Of a DNA stretch of 64,000 nucleotides, positions 42,811-51,294 are shown piece by piece. Made by a program: the position numbers and the translations under genes. Position 1 is the stretch's first letter. Every line of letters starts with the position of its first letter. The notes beneath the pieces are model-generated. The model was not told the origin of the DNA, did no database searches, and was given only the letters and a program-made list of their open reading frames with translations. Source of the DNA: Roseburia sp. (GTDB taxonomy: Bacteria; Bacillota; Clostridia; Lachnospirales; Lachnospiraceae); contig JAHZFL010000014.1 of NCBI GenBank assembly GCA_019421345.1, forward strand, positions 22,161 through 86,160. The letters are read 5' to 3'.

Positions 42811-45048
42811 TTAATTGAGACGTCGTCCCTGACCGGTCTGCCAGTCAAAGAACCAATGCTCATCTCCGATCCATACATCGCCTTTTGCCATAGCGCCGGT
42901 TACAGGATCAAAATATTGACTGATGCCTTGATTATCAAGAGCGCCCCAATCCCAGCCCTTGACCATCTTGCCCCAGTTGTCATAGCGTACCCATTTGCCA
43001 GTGCCGTCATTATATTCCTGATAGACGTCCTTATTCTTTGCAAATGCCCCCTGCTGTACATTATCCAGCCAGTACCATGCATCGGTATAGGGATCATAGA
43101 TTTCCTTGCCGCGGTAATTAGGATCACTGACGTTGTAGCCCTGTCTGGCACCTTTTTCATACCAGAACAGAGTACCATTGGAATCACTGCGCCAGCCGTT
43201 GATGGCAGTTCCGTCATACTCGTCGAAATAATAGAGCGTGTCTCCGATGGTATGATAGCCCTTTAACATAATTCCTGTATTGTCATCATAGTATACCCAT
43301 TTTTTTGCGGCGTCATTCGGGTTTGTAACCTCATTATTGTTTCCGTCGACCATATACCACTCTGTTTTCATGGCAGTGCTGCCATCGGGATTTTTCATGA
43401 CATTGCCATATCTGTCTGTGAGCGGAACCTCACGGCTGCGCACCTGATTGACCTCGGTGAGCCCTTTTTTCATTGCGCCTGTTGTCTCGTCAAACCACCA
43501 GTAGCCCCATTCATTCGAACCGTTTATGGGAGCGTGCACCTGTCCCTTTTGCATACGGCCAAAATGGTCGTAGCGCACCCACTTTCCGATACCGTCCTGA
43601 CCTTGAACCGTGTAAGGCTGATAGACATCCTTGTTGACTGCCATTTTACCATCTTCCAGACTGTCCATCCAATACCAGCCGTTTGTAGCAGGGTCATAAA
43701 TTTCCTTGCCTCTGTCGGTGAGTCCCTGTCTGACATGATTGTCGTACCAGTAGCAGACCTCTGTGCCGCCATAGGCAGGCCCTTTAAAGCTTTCCTTTTG
43801 ATACCAGCCGGAGGAAACAAGAGCCGGGGTCTCCTCATGGCCGGTGTAATTGGCATAAATTGTTTGTGCTTTCCGATCCCAAACTTTTTGTATGGCAGTT
43901 GGGTCTTTCAGTGTAATGACTGTACCGTGATGCGTTTCCTTTTCACCACCGTTTGCAGCATGTGCCTTGATTTTAAACTGGTTTCCCTCAAGCCATCCGG
44001 TATATTTATCCATTTGTCCGGTGGTTGCCGTTGATGCGATATTTACATGTACACCTGACTTGCCGTCAGGATTGTCCGGCGGATAATCCCTTAGCTTGTC
44101 GGTATACAGATAATAAGTTCCGCCGTATTTAGTGAGAGAAGGACCCTCAAATCCGGTGACAGCATCGTCGCATACGAGCTCCCAGCTGCTTTCTTGTTGT
44201 ACGGATTCGAGCGTGAGTGTCTGCGTGCGCCAGATTTCATTTGTAACGCCGTCCTTTTTCACACAGAAGTAGTAGTAGCCGCCTTCCTTGAAAATGGAAC
44301 TGTCAATGCGGTTATGTACGTCTGTGTTGTATTTTGGCAGATTGATGGGCACTGCATCGGAGTAGGTCACCTTTGGCTGCGCGCCTGGATTAGTTGTCGG
44401 ATCTGCGACGCCCGGCGCCAGTCCGGTCAACTTGATCAGATAGGGCTTCATCACGTCGTTAGCTGAGGAATCGCCATGAAAATTGGCATAATATCCCATG
44501 CAGACAGTCAGCCATACCGTACCGTCATCGTCGACAAAAAAGTCCGGCGCGACAGCATCCCAGTTTGCACCGTACTTGTCTGCACCGGGAGGCGCTTCCG
44601 TAACTCCGACATTAATTTGACTCCCGCTGTTGGGATAACTCCAGTGAACCAGATCATTAGAATATCCCATCATTGGCACATAGCGCCTTCCGAGATCATT
44701 ATTGGTACTAAAGCCGGAAAGCATCCAGAAATAACCGTCCTTATAGATAATGCTTGGATCATGCAGGGTTGATACATTATAAGGGGTATTTGGTATCCAG
44801 CTGGTGTTTGGATCATTTGGTGTAGCATCTACATAAGCCTCTGCGAGCTCATAGAAGTTTATCCCATCCGTAGACCAGTAGAGTGTGTCGGTTGTGTTGC
44901 TGTCACTCTCCCAAAAACTTCCCAGCAATAACTCTGAGGGATATTGCTGAGCATGTACAACCGAAGGAGAGGTGAGTGCAAATCCACTTGCGGCTATGGT
45001 TCCTCCCAAAAACAAGCCGAGCAGACTGCGCTTTGAACGTTTCATCAT
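42811..45048 (-). CDS. secreted GH43-like glycoside hydrolase with wall-binding repeats
   Basis: A 745-residue exported five-bladed-propeller hydrolase. Signal peptide 1-34 (ending VVHA), then the GH43 signature acids: HDPSII (96-101, Asp97 as base), IDSSIF (248-253, Asp249) and GFEGPSL (299-305, Glu301 as acid), with VAPDFFVDDDGTVWL (166-180) in between. From about 410 it carries choline-binding-type repeats (GKWVRYDHFGRMQKG, WYWLDNVQQG) like those of the convergent muramidase. GH43 enzymes mostly cleave arabinofuranosides or xylosides, and some cleave galactofuranosides. As the locus makes galactofuranose polymers, a galactofuranosidase is worth considering. The start has AAAGGAGC upstream. 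Confidence 0.88.
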   Translation of the reverse strand: MMKRSKRSLLGLFLGGTIAASGFALTSPSVVHAQQYPSELLLGSFWESDSNTTDTLYWSTDGINFYELAEAYVDATPNDPNTSWIPNTPYNVSTLHDPSIIYKDGYFWMLSGFSTNNDLGRRYVPMMGYSNDLVHWSYPNSGSQINVGVTEAPPGADKYGANWDAVAPDFFVDDDGTVWLTVCMGYYANFHGDSSANDVMKPYLIKLTGLAPGVADPTTNPGAQPKVTYSDAVPINLPKYNTDVHNRIDSSIFKEGGYYYFCVKKDGVTNEIWRTQTLTLESVQQESSWELVCDDAVTGFEGPSLTKYGGTYYLYTDKLRDYPPDNPDGKSGVHVNIASTATTGQMDKYTGWLEGNQFKIKAHAANGGEKETHHGTVITLKDPTAIQKVWDRKAQTIYANYTGHEETPALVSSGWYQKESFKGPAYGGTEVCYWYDNHVRQGLTDRGKEIYDPATNGWYWMDSLEDGKMAVNKDVYQPYTVQGQDGIGKWVRYDHFGRMQKGQVHAPINGSNEWGYWWFDETTGAMKKGLTEVNQVRSREVPLTDRYGNVMKNPDGSTAMKTEWYMVDGNNNEVTNPNDAAKKWVYYDDNTGIMLKGYHTIGDTLYYFDEYDGTAINGWRSDSNGTLFWYEKGARQGYNVSDPNYRGKEIYDPYTDAWYWLDNVQQGAFAKNKDVYQEYNDGTGKWVRYDNWGKMVKGWDWGALDNQGISQYFDPVTGAMAKGDVWIGDEHWFFDWQTGQGRRLN

Positions 45049-45091
45049 TTTTTGCTCCTTTGTTTAAAATTTATTATATGGTATAATTTTT

Positions 45092-45119
45092 ATTATACAA
45101 CAAAATATAATTTTTGCAA
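45092..45119 (-). promoter_or_regulatory. promoter of the GH43-like gene, with -10 inside a small palindrome
   Basis: Read on the - strand: TTGCAA (45119-45114), a 16-base spacer, TATAAT (45097-45092). The -10 box lies in one arm of a 7-bp inverted repeat (45081-45087 and 45092-45098, GTATAAT with a 4-base loop) that could be an operator. Confidence 0.6.
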
Positions 45120-45120
45120 A

Positions 45121-45575
45121 GATAGGAAACAGGGCAAGCGCATAAAAAGTCTAACTTGGGGGGTACCTCAAACTAAAATCCCTTGATGGATATTTTTAAA
45201 TGTTTTCTGCAATTTCCAAGAAAATCAATTCCTACACATACTCCAAATGATACGTATATAACATACTCATCTTTTTAGAAGTCATTTTTTTCTTTTTCAG
45301 TTCCATCATAAAAATCACCACTTTTCTTTTATTATAACGGAAAAATGGTGATTTTGGGATCAATTATTTTTTATGCGGTTGCCCTGACATTGACATAGAT
45401 ACCTTTTGTTCCATCACGTTTATCAGGCGGATGATCTGCTCATTTGTCAATAACAGTCTCTGTTGAGACGGCAAAGCTAAAGCTTGTAAGACCTGTCATT
45501 AAACCGCCGCACAAAGTGTATCTGAACTCCGACCCTTGAAACTAACCGGCAAATTCCCGTATGCTATGTAAATGA
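45121..45575. other. A/T-rich intergenic stretch with a hairpin and a possible gene remnant
   Basis: No full gene is seen in these 455 bases. A 10-bp perfect inverted repeat (45311-45320 and 45346-45355, AAAATCACCA) followed on the - strand by T residues could end the acyltransferase transcript. On the - strand, 45450-45364 is open for 28 codons from a TTG (LTNEQIIRLI, then about 18 more residues ending HKK), which looks like the tail of a protein but has no convincing ribosome site. It may be debris of a lost gene; I do not recognise it. Confidence 0.4.
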
Positions 45576-46655
45576 CTATGACGTAATCCAATGATAAAGT
45601 TCATGCAACACACGTGCTGTAAGCTTCTCGGCAGGTTTCTTAAGAAAAACGTGATAAAGCCAAGAGATTACAAGGACAATTGTGAATGTAATACCTGCTA
45701 ATTCGTAGGATGTAAACCCGTGTGGCGCAACATATACATTTACCAGATTGATAACCGGAATATGGAAAATAAAAAATTCAAGCTGGATAGCCGCAAACCA
45801 TCGCATTGGTTTTGTAGCAAAAAAGCGAGACACAATACCGCTGTCAAAAGCAAAGAGCAATACAAAAAAGCAGAAATAGAGGACAAATATAGCACGTCCC
45901 CAAGAATTTTGCTTTGTAACAAAGAGCGTGGCAGTGATATAAAGTAGGAATACTTCAACAACACTTCCCAGGATAAAAGTAATATTGACCGGAAGTTTGA
46001 CAGACTTATCTTTTAAATGCTCGGTCAATGTGCGCCAAACGCTACAGATCATCATTCCTAAGAAGAACTCAAACATGCGCAATACCGGAGATACATGGAT
46101 GTTGAAATCAGTATAAGTGTTCGGGTAATAAAACTGTGTTTCCTCAATAAAATATCGTACAAAAAACACGACAGGGAAATAGATAATAACCTTACGTCTG
46201 TTCCGGATCATGCGCAGTAAAACAGGAGTAAGCAGATAACAGAACAACAAAGATGACAAGTACCAAGATGGGCCGTTAAATGAGAAGAAAACGGTCTCAA
46301 TATTGAACCATGATTGTAATAACAAGAGATTAATAACACCTCTTATCAAAGTTGATTGTGAAAATATATTGCTAAGCGGCATTGAGCATAGACTTAGGAT
46401 AAATCCAAGCAGATGCATCGGCCAGATAGAGACAAGCTTGCTTTTAACGTAACGAAGAGAATCGCCCCATGTGCAGGAAGAAGTATCCTTTTGTGTATAA
46501 TAGACAAGAAAACCGGATACAACAAAAAAGAATTCACAACAGCGGGCACCTAAATCACAAGGTGGGTCAGTAAGCCAACTGTGTAGCCAAAAAATAAGCC
46601 AGATTGCAATGACTTTCAGACCAGAAAGACTATAAAGATGTTGTTTTTTGTTCAT
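45576..46655 (-). CDS. acyltransferase 3 family membrane protein (OafA-like)
   Basis: A 359-residue integral membrane protein with about ten hydrophobic segments. The N-terminus SLSGLKVIAIWLIFWLHSW (9-27) carries the conserved His of the acyltransferase 3 family, followed by EFFFVVSGFLVYY (41-53), the second conserved motif. These proteins acetylate or succinylate glycans at the membrane. It is transcribed against its neighbours, sits in an A/T-rich stretch, and its likely promoter uses one arm of the 30-bp hairpin at 46779-46843. Its base composition differs from the surrounding genes, which suggests separate acquisition. Confidence 0.9.
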   Translation of the reverse strand: MNKKQHLYSLSGLKVIAIWLIFWLHSWLTDPPCDLGARCCEFFFVVSGFLVYYTQKDTSSCTWGDSLRYVKSKLVSIWPMHLLGFILSLCSMPLSNIFSQSTLIRGVINLLLLQSWFNIETVFFSFNGPSWYLSSLLFCYLLTPVLLRMIRNRRKVIIYFPVVFFVRYFIEETQFYYPNTYTDFNIHVSPVLRMFEFFLGMMICSVWRTLTEHLKDKSVKLPVNITFILGSVVEVFLLYITATLFVTKQNSWGRAIFVLYFCFFVLLFAFDSGIVSRFFATKPMRWFAAIQLEFFIFHIPVINLVNVYVAPHGFTSYELAGITFTIVLVISWLYHVFLKKPAEKLTARVLHELYHWITS

Positions 46656-46756
46656 TTTATTAATTGTTGTATGGACGCAGAATGCACATACTTTCCTTTC
46701 TAAAGGGTATTTGTGACTATTGTAAACGAGAAATATTTGTGAAAAAATATACTAAT

Positions 46757-46786
46757 ATTATGGCATATGGATAGATTTCCTGTCAA
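46757..46786 (-). promoter_or_regulatory. divergent promoter towards the acyltransferase gene
   Basis: On the - strand: TTGACA (46786-46781), an 18-base spacer and CATAAT (46762-46757). The -35 lies within the left arm of the large hairpin, mirroring the promoter on the + strand. Confidence 0.6.
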
Positions 46787-46843
46787 TCTCTTGCTTTTTT
46801 TGAGTTTACCAAGTAAACTCAAAAAAAGCAAGAGATTGACAGG
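46779..46843. repeat. perfect 30-bp inverted repeat with 5-base loop
   Basis: Arms 46779-46808 and 46814-46843 are exact reverse complements over 30 bp; the loop is CCAAG. Each arm includes a TTGACA -35 box reading outward, so the hairpin links the promoters of the divergent acyltransferase and YfhO genes. Inside the arms lies a T/A run (TTTTTTTGAGTTTA). It could act as a terminator-like insulator, a regulator binding site, or a cruciform. Confidence 0.95.
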
Positions 46844-46864
46844 GTTTTTGATTATGCATATAAT
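46836..46864 (+). promoter_or_regulatory. consensus sigma-A promoter of the YfhO-like gene
   Basis: TTGACA (46836-46841), exactly 17 bases, TATAAT (46859-46864): both boxes match the consensus fully. The -35 is in the right arm of the 30-bp hairpin. The ribosome site GGAGG (46879-46883) and ATG 46892 follow, leaving a short leader. Confidence 0.88.
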
Positions 46865-46891
46865 ATAGGTTCGTGTATGGAGGTCGTATGA

Positions 46892-49255
46892 ATGAAAAAA
46901 ATTAATTCTGATAGGAAAGGATCAAAAGGGATGAGGATGCCCTGCTGGGCGGCAGCTTTTTTACTGAGCCTTGTCGGGGCGGTGATTGCAATTCTGCCGT
47001 TTCTTCTGCGTGATGAGGGCTATATCGCAATGTCGCATGATTTTACAGCGCAGGAGATTGCATTCCACACCTTTATGAATGAGACGGTAAGGTCGGGAAA
47101 TTTGTTGTGGAACTGGGCGATCGATCTTGGCGGAAATTTTGTGGAGAGCTTTAGCTTTTATAATCTGGGCAGCGCCTTTTCATGGATTTCGTTTTTGTTT
47201 CCGCCTGAGCTGACGCCGCGTGTCATGGGCGTTATTATGATGCTTAAGTTTGCCGTAGCGGGTGCAGCGGCGGCCGGTTATCTAAACCGCCATATCAAGA
47301 ACAGGACGATCGTGCTGCTTGCATCCTTGCTGTATGCATTTTCAGGATTTCAGTGCAGCAGCGTTGTATTTTATCATTTTCAGGACGCGGTGGCATTTTT
47401 CCCACTCATGCTGACAGGGCTGGAGCTGCTTGTGGAGGAGAAAAAGAGAGGCAGACTGCTGGCGGCGTGCGTCGTTAATGTCCTTTGTAATTACAGCTTC
47501 TTTATCAGCGGTGTGATATTCCTTGTGATCTATTATGTCGTGAAATATATGATACCCGATATACAGGCGGGAAAAAGGGGCATCAAGCATTATGCTGCTC
47601 CGATCATAGACTGCATGATCGAGGGGGCGATCGGGTGTATGGCGGCAGGAATCCTGCTTATTCCGTCGATCATCGGCACGCTCTCCAATGAGCGGGTGAC
47701 AAGTCATATCCTGGGAGAGGAGTGGCTTACGATGAAGACAAAGGACTGGCTGATGCTGCTTAAGGCATTCCTGATGCCGGCAGAGACGATGGATGATTAT
47801 TCCAGTGTCACAACGTCAGACTGGATGACAAATGCGGCGTATCTGCCGGTGTTTAGTCTTGTTTTTGTGCTTGCCTATCTGTTTAAAAAGAAGGACTGGC
47901 TCTCTAATTTAATAAAGACCTGCTTTGTGATCGCGGTGATTCCGGTATTAAACAGTGTGTTTATGACCTTTATGCCGGGCGGCTATAGGAGATGGTACTA
48001 TATGCTCATTCTGGTTATGGCGGTCGCGACTGCAAAGGTCATCGAGACACCAAAGGAATACCCCATCAAAAAGGCGCTTGGCGTCTGGGGGGCGATGCTT
48101 GGCGTTTACCTGCTTTTGACCTGTGCGGTGACATGGAGCGAACAGGAGCAGAGCATTATTTATAATAGGGGATGGTATTTGTATGGTGTCGTCACTGCGC
48201 TTGTGGGGATCCTGCTTCTTTGCGCGGTGTTCCGGTGGGTAAAGGCAGGCAGAAATACGGTTCTGCTTTTGCTGGTATTCGTGTTTTCGGTCGGAACGCT
48301 GGGCGTCAATATCCATCATTACCAGTCGACAACCGATAACTCGAATCTTGATTTTAAAACTTATCCGAACAGCTATGCCAAAAATGTTGCGAATTATCTG
48401 ACGGAGATACCGCAGAAATTAGACAGGGAAATATTACCGTATCGTTATTATTTTGACGAGGGAATTGGGCATACTTATTATAACCTTGAATTGATGAATT
48501 CCCTGCCGTCCATTAACTCCTTTATCAGCACGGCGCATGCGTCGATCACGGAGTTTTATGATCAGCTTGGGATCGGAAGGGGCACATGGACGAACGGAGC
48601 AGTCGGCGGAGTCAGGGAACTGCTGGCGGCGCGTTATATCGTCTCCGCAATCGAGCAGCCGGCGTACAGGTATCTGGCTACCTTGGAGAACAGCAATGGG
48701 CAGCAGATGTATCTTTATGAAAACGAAGCCGCGCTTCCGCTCGGATTTACCTATGACAGCTACATCAAGCGGAGCGAATTTGAAAATCTGGGAATGGATG
48801 TACGCGCAGTCGTAATGCTGAAAACGCTCGTGATTGAGGATGAGGACGAGGCAGAGGTAAGCAAATATCTGTTTCATTACCCGGAATACGGCGAGGTGAT
48901 CAGTGCGGACAGCCTGCCGGGAGCCATTGCAGAGCGCAGCCGGGAGACGAGTCAAAAATTTGAGACAGGTGAGAATTATTTTGAGTCCACAATCACGGCA
49001 GACACTGAAAAATATGTATTTTTCGCTGTGCCGTATGACAAATACTGGAAGGCAAAGGTAAACGGAGAGGAGCGCGAGGTTCTCAATATCAACGGACTGA
49101 TGGCGGTTCGGATTGACGGCGGAGAAAACCGTATTTTGTTTGAGTATGAGTATTTGCCGATTAAGGCTGGAGCCGTATGCAGCATTGCGGGAGTACTTGC
49201 ATCTGTGCTTTATCTTATCCTTTCCGGCAGATTGGAAAAAAATAAGAGAAATTAA
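46892..49255 (+). CDS. YfhO family membrane glycosyltransferase, copy 1
   Basis: YfhO proteins are GT-C-type membrane enzymes; in Bacillus and Listeria they use polyprenyl-phosphate sugars to decorate teichoic acids outside the membrane. The 787-residue protein has an N-terminal hydrophobic segment (about 18-40), a first outer loop with SHDFTAQEIAFHTFMNETV and WNWAIDLGGNFVESFSFYNLG, about 12 further segments including GGYRRWYYMLILVM, and a C-terminal extracytoplasmic domain (about 500-755) ending in a last membrane segment. FFAVPYDKYWKAKVNGEE is the typical YfhO C-terminal motif. It stands alone behind a consensus promoter; a second YfhO gene is at 60105. Confidence 0.9.
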   Translation: MKKINSDRKGSKGMRMPCWAAAFLLSLVGAVIAILPFLLRDEGYIAMSHDFTAQEIAFHTFMNETVRSGNLLWNWAIDLGGNFVESFSFYNLGSAFSWISFLFPPELTPRVMGVIMMLKFAVAGAAAAGYLNRHIKNRTIVLLASLLYAFSGFQCSSVVFYHFQDAVAFFPLMLTGLELLVEEKKRGRLLAACVVNVLCNYSFFISGVIFLVIYYVVKYMIPDIQAGKRGIKHYAAPIIDCMIEGAIGCMAAGILLIPSIIGTLSNERVTSHILGEEWLTMKTKDWLMLLKAFLMPAETMDDYSSVTTSDWMTNAAYLPVFSLVFVLAYLFKKKDWLSNLIKTCFVIAVIPVLNSVFMTFMPGGYRRWYYMLILVMAVATAKVIETPKEYPIKKALGVWGAMLGVYLLLTCAVTWSEQEQSIIYNRGWYLYGVVTALVGILLLCAVFRWVKAGRNTVLLLLVFVFSVGTLGVNIHHYQSTTDNSNLDFKTYPNSYAKNVANYLTEIPQKLDREILPYRYYFDEGIGHTYYNLELMNSLPSINSFISTAHASITEFYDQLGIGRGTWTNGAVGGVRELLAARYIVSAIEQPAYRYLATLENSNGQQMYLYENEAALPLGFTYDSYIKRSEFENLGMDVRAVVMLKTLVIEDEDEAEVSKYLFHYPEYGEVISADSLPGAIAERSRETSQKFETGENYFESTITADTEKYVFFAVPYDKYWKAKVNGEEREVLNINGLMAVRIDGGENRILFEYEYLPIKAGAVCSIAGVLASVLYLILSGRLEKNKRN

Positions 49256-49300
49256 TGTTGTAATTTGGGGAAAATAGGCAGATACGCGGTATTTTTCTAC

Positions 49301-49329
49301 TTGCCTTTTGTCGAACTATGGGTTATAGT
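49301..49329 (+). promoter_or_regulatory. promoter of the CDP-sugar operon
   Basis: TTGCCT (49301-49306), a 17-base spacer and TATAGT (49324-49329), followed by a leader of about 120 bases to rfbF. A weak hairpin (AGGCA at 49275-49279, TGCCT at 49302-49306) overlaps the -35 and may end the upstream transcript. Confidence 0.5.
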
Positions 49330-49453
49330 AGGGCAATAAAGTATTGTCGTATAAAAGCGATGGAAAGAGAACATATCAGTAGCTGTGTAATTTGGGGAAC
49401 AGCTATATGGGCGTTGCCTTCGCAAGAAAATATTGACATGAGAGGAATGCGAT

Positions 49454-50233
49454 ATGAAAGTAGTAATACTGGCAGGCGGATTTGGAACAAGAATCAGTGA
49501 GGAAAGCCATTTAAAACCAAAGCCAATGATCGACATCGAAGGGAAACCGATACTCTGGCACATCATGAAGGAGTATTCTTACTATGGTTATAATGACTTT
49601 ATCATATGCGCAGGTTATAAGCAGCATGTGATCAAGGAGTGGTTTGCAGATTATTATCTGCACAACAGCGACATTACGTTTGATTTTTCTAATGGCGGAA
49701 AGATGGAAGTGCACAGCAACGTGGCAGAGCCGTGGAGAGTCACGATCATTGATACCGGATTAGAGACGATGACGGGAGGACGCGTGAAGCGCATCCGTGA
49801 TTATGTTGGCGACGAGACGTTTATGCTGACGTACGGGGACGGTGTGTGCGACGTGAATATTAAGGAGCTGGTAGAGTTCCATAAGAAAAAGGGAAAGACT
49901 GCAACGCTGACGGCGGTGCGTGTAGGACAGCGCTTTGGTGTCTTGGATATAGATGCCAAGGATGAGATCAAATCATTCCGTGAGAAATCAGAAGCGGACG
50001 GCGCACGGATCAATGCAGGCTATATGGTGCTTGAACCGGAGATTTTTGATTATATTGACGGAGACGCAACGGTATTTGAAAAGGAACCGTTAGAGAGACT
50101 TGCTGCAAAGGGAGAACTGGCGGCATATAAGCATGACGGATTCTGGCAGTGCATGGATACCCAGCGTGAGAAGGAACAGCTTGAAAATATGATAGAAAGC
50201 GGTCGTGCGCCGTGGATGGTGTGGAAGAAATAG
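49454..50233 (+). CDS. rfbF: glucose-1-phosphate cytidylyltransferase
   Basis: Makes CDP-glucose from CTP and glucose-1-phosphate. The 259-residue protein matches the family in length and motifs: VVILAGGFGTRISEE (3-17), KPKPMIDIEGKPILWHIM (21-38), LTYGDGVCDVNI (125-136) with the metal-binding Asp, GRRFGxL-like VGQRFGVLD, and DGFWQCMDTQREKEQLE near the C-terminus. A GAGAGGAA ribosome site precedes the ATG. It starts the CDP-sugar gene set, as in loci for dideoxyhexoses, but no rfbH (C3 dehydratase) follows. Confidence 0.96.
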   Translation: MKVVILAGGFGTRISEESHLKPKPMIDIEGKPILWHIMKEYSYYGYNDFIICAGYKQHVIKEWFADYYLHNSDITFDFSNGGKMEVHSNVAEPWRVTIIDTGLETMTGGRVKRIRDYVGDETFMLTYGDGVCDVNIKELVEFHKKKGKTATLTAVRVGQRFGVLDIDAKDEIKSFREKSEADGARINAGYMVLEPEIFDYIDGDATVFEKEPLERLAAKGELAAYKHDGFWQCMDTQREKEQLENMIESGRAPWMVWKK

Positions 50234-50235
50234 CT

Positions 50236-51294
50236 ATGATGGATATTGGATGGTACAAGGACAAAAAAGTATTAGTAACGGGTCATACCGGATTTAAGGG
50301 GAGTTGGCTGTGCAGGATGCTGATAGAGGCGGGGGCACAGGTGACGGGATATGCGCTGGAGCCGCCTACCCAGCCAAATCTTTTTGAATTATGCGGTATC
50401 AAAGACAGGATGAAATCAGAGATCGGGGACATTAGGGATCTGGCGCATTTAAAAGCGGTGTTTGCAGAGGTCCAGCCGGAGATCGTGATCCATCTGGCGG
50501 CACAGCCGATTGTGCGTGATTCCTATAAAGATCCGGTTTATACCTATGAGACAAATGTGATGGGAACGGTAAATATCTGCGAGTGTGTGCGGCAGACTGC
50601 AAGCGTGAGATCCTTTTTGAATGTAACGACGGACAAGGTGTATAAGAACCATGAGTGGGAGTGGGGTTACCGTGAAGAGGATGCATTGGATGGATTCGAC
50701 CCGTATTCCAACAGTAAATCCTGCTCAGAACTGATCACGCACAGCTATATCAATTCTTTTTTTGGGGAGCTTGGGACAGCCGTTTCCACTGCAAGAGCGG
50801 GGAATGTGATCGGAGGCGGCGATTTTGCAAATGACCGTATTATTCCCGACTGCGTGCGGGCAGCCGGAGAAAATAGGGAGATCATTGTAAGAAATCCATA
50901 TTCTACACGGCCGTATCAGCATGTGCTTGAGCCGCTGGCAATGTATCTTATGATTGCGATGGCGCAATATGAGGATGGAACGTATGCAGGGGCATATAAC
51001 GTGGGACCGGATGATTGTGACTGTGTGACAACGGGACAGCTTGTGGATCTGTTTTGCTTAAAGTGGGGAAAGGGTATCGAGTGGGTGAACCGCTGTGACG
51101 AGGGACCGCACGAAGCAAACTTCTTAAAACTGGATTGCTCAAGGGTGAAAAAGGTATTCGGGTGGACGCCGCGGTGGCATGTAGAAGAAGCGATAGAGAA
51201 GACCGTAGAGTGGTTTCAGGTGTATATGGAAAAGGGAGATGTGTCCGTATGCATGGATCGACAGATCAATGAGTTTTTTAGGATGGAGAAATAA
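50236..51294 (+). CDS. rfbG: CDP-glucose 4,6-dehydratase
   Basis: Converts CDP-glucose to CDP-4-keto-6-deoxyglucose, the branch point for CDP-linked deoxy and branched sugars. The 352-residue extended SDR shows TGHTGFKGSWL (15-25), the family-typical LEPPTQPNLFE (41-51), LAAQPIVRDSY (88-98), NVTTDKVYKN (129-138) and Tyr157-x3-Lys161 in DPYSNSKSCSE. ATG 50236, two bases after the rfbF stop, was preferred to an in-frame ATG at 50212 that lies inside rfbF; 50239 is also possible. The stop overlaps the next start (ATAATG), so the operon is tightly coupled. Confidence 0.96.
   Translation: MMDIGWYKDKKVLVTGHTGFKGSWLCRMLIEAGAQVTGYALEPPTQPNLFELCGIKDRMKSEIGDIRDLAHLKAVFAEVQPEIVIHLAAQPIVRDSYKDPVYTYETNVMGTVNICECVRQTASVRSFLNVTTDKVYKNHEWEWGYREEDALDGFDPYSNSKSCSELITHSYINSFFGELGTAVSTARAGNVIGGGDFANDRIIPDCVRAAGENREIIVRNPYSTRPYQHVLEPLAMYLMIAMAQYEDGTYAGAYNVGPDDCDCVTTGQLVDLFCLKWGKGIEWVNRCDEGPHEANFLKLDCSRVKKVFGWTPRWHVEEAIEKTVEWFQVYMEKGDVSVCMDRQINEFFRMEK

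Noticed and set aside
45364..45450. Transposase or recombinase fragment on the - strand
   Set aside because: The 28-residue peptide is too short to assign and no inverted-repeat ends or target duplications were found; kept only as possible debris.
49318..49500. Small + strand frame of 60 codons before rfbF
   Set aside because: It overlaps the rfbF start, lacks a ribosome site and has no typical composition; it is most likely leader RNA.
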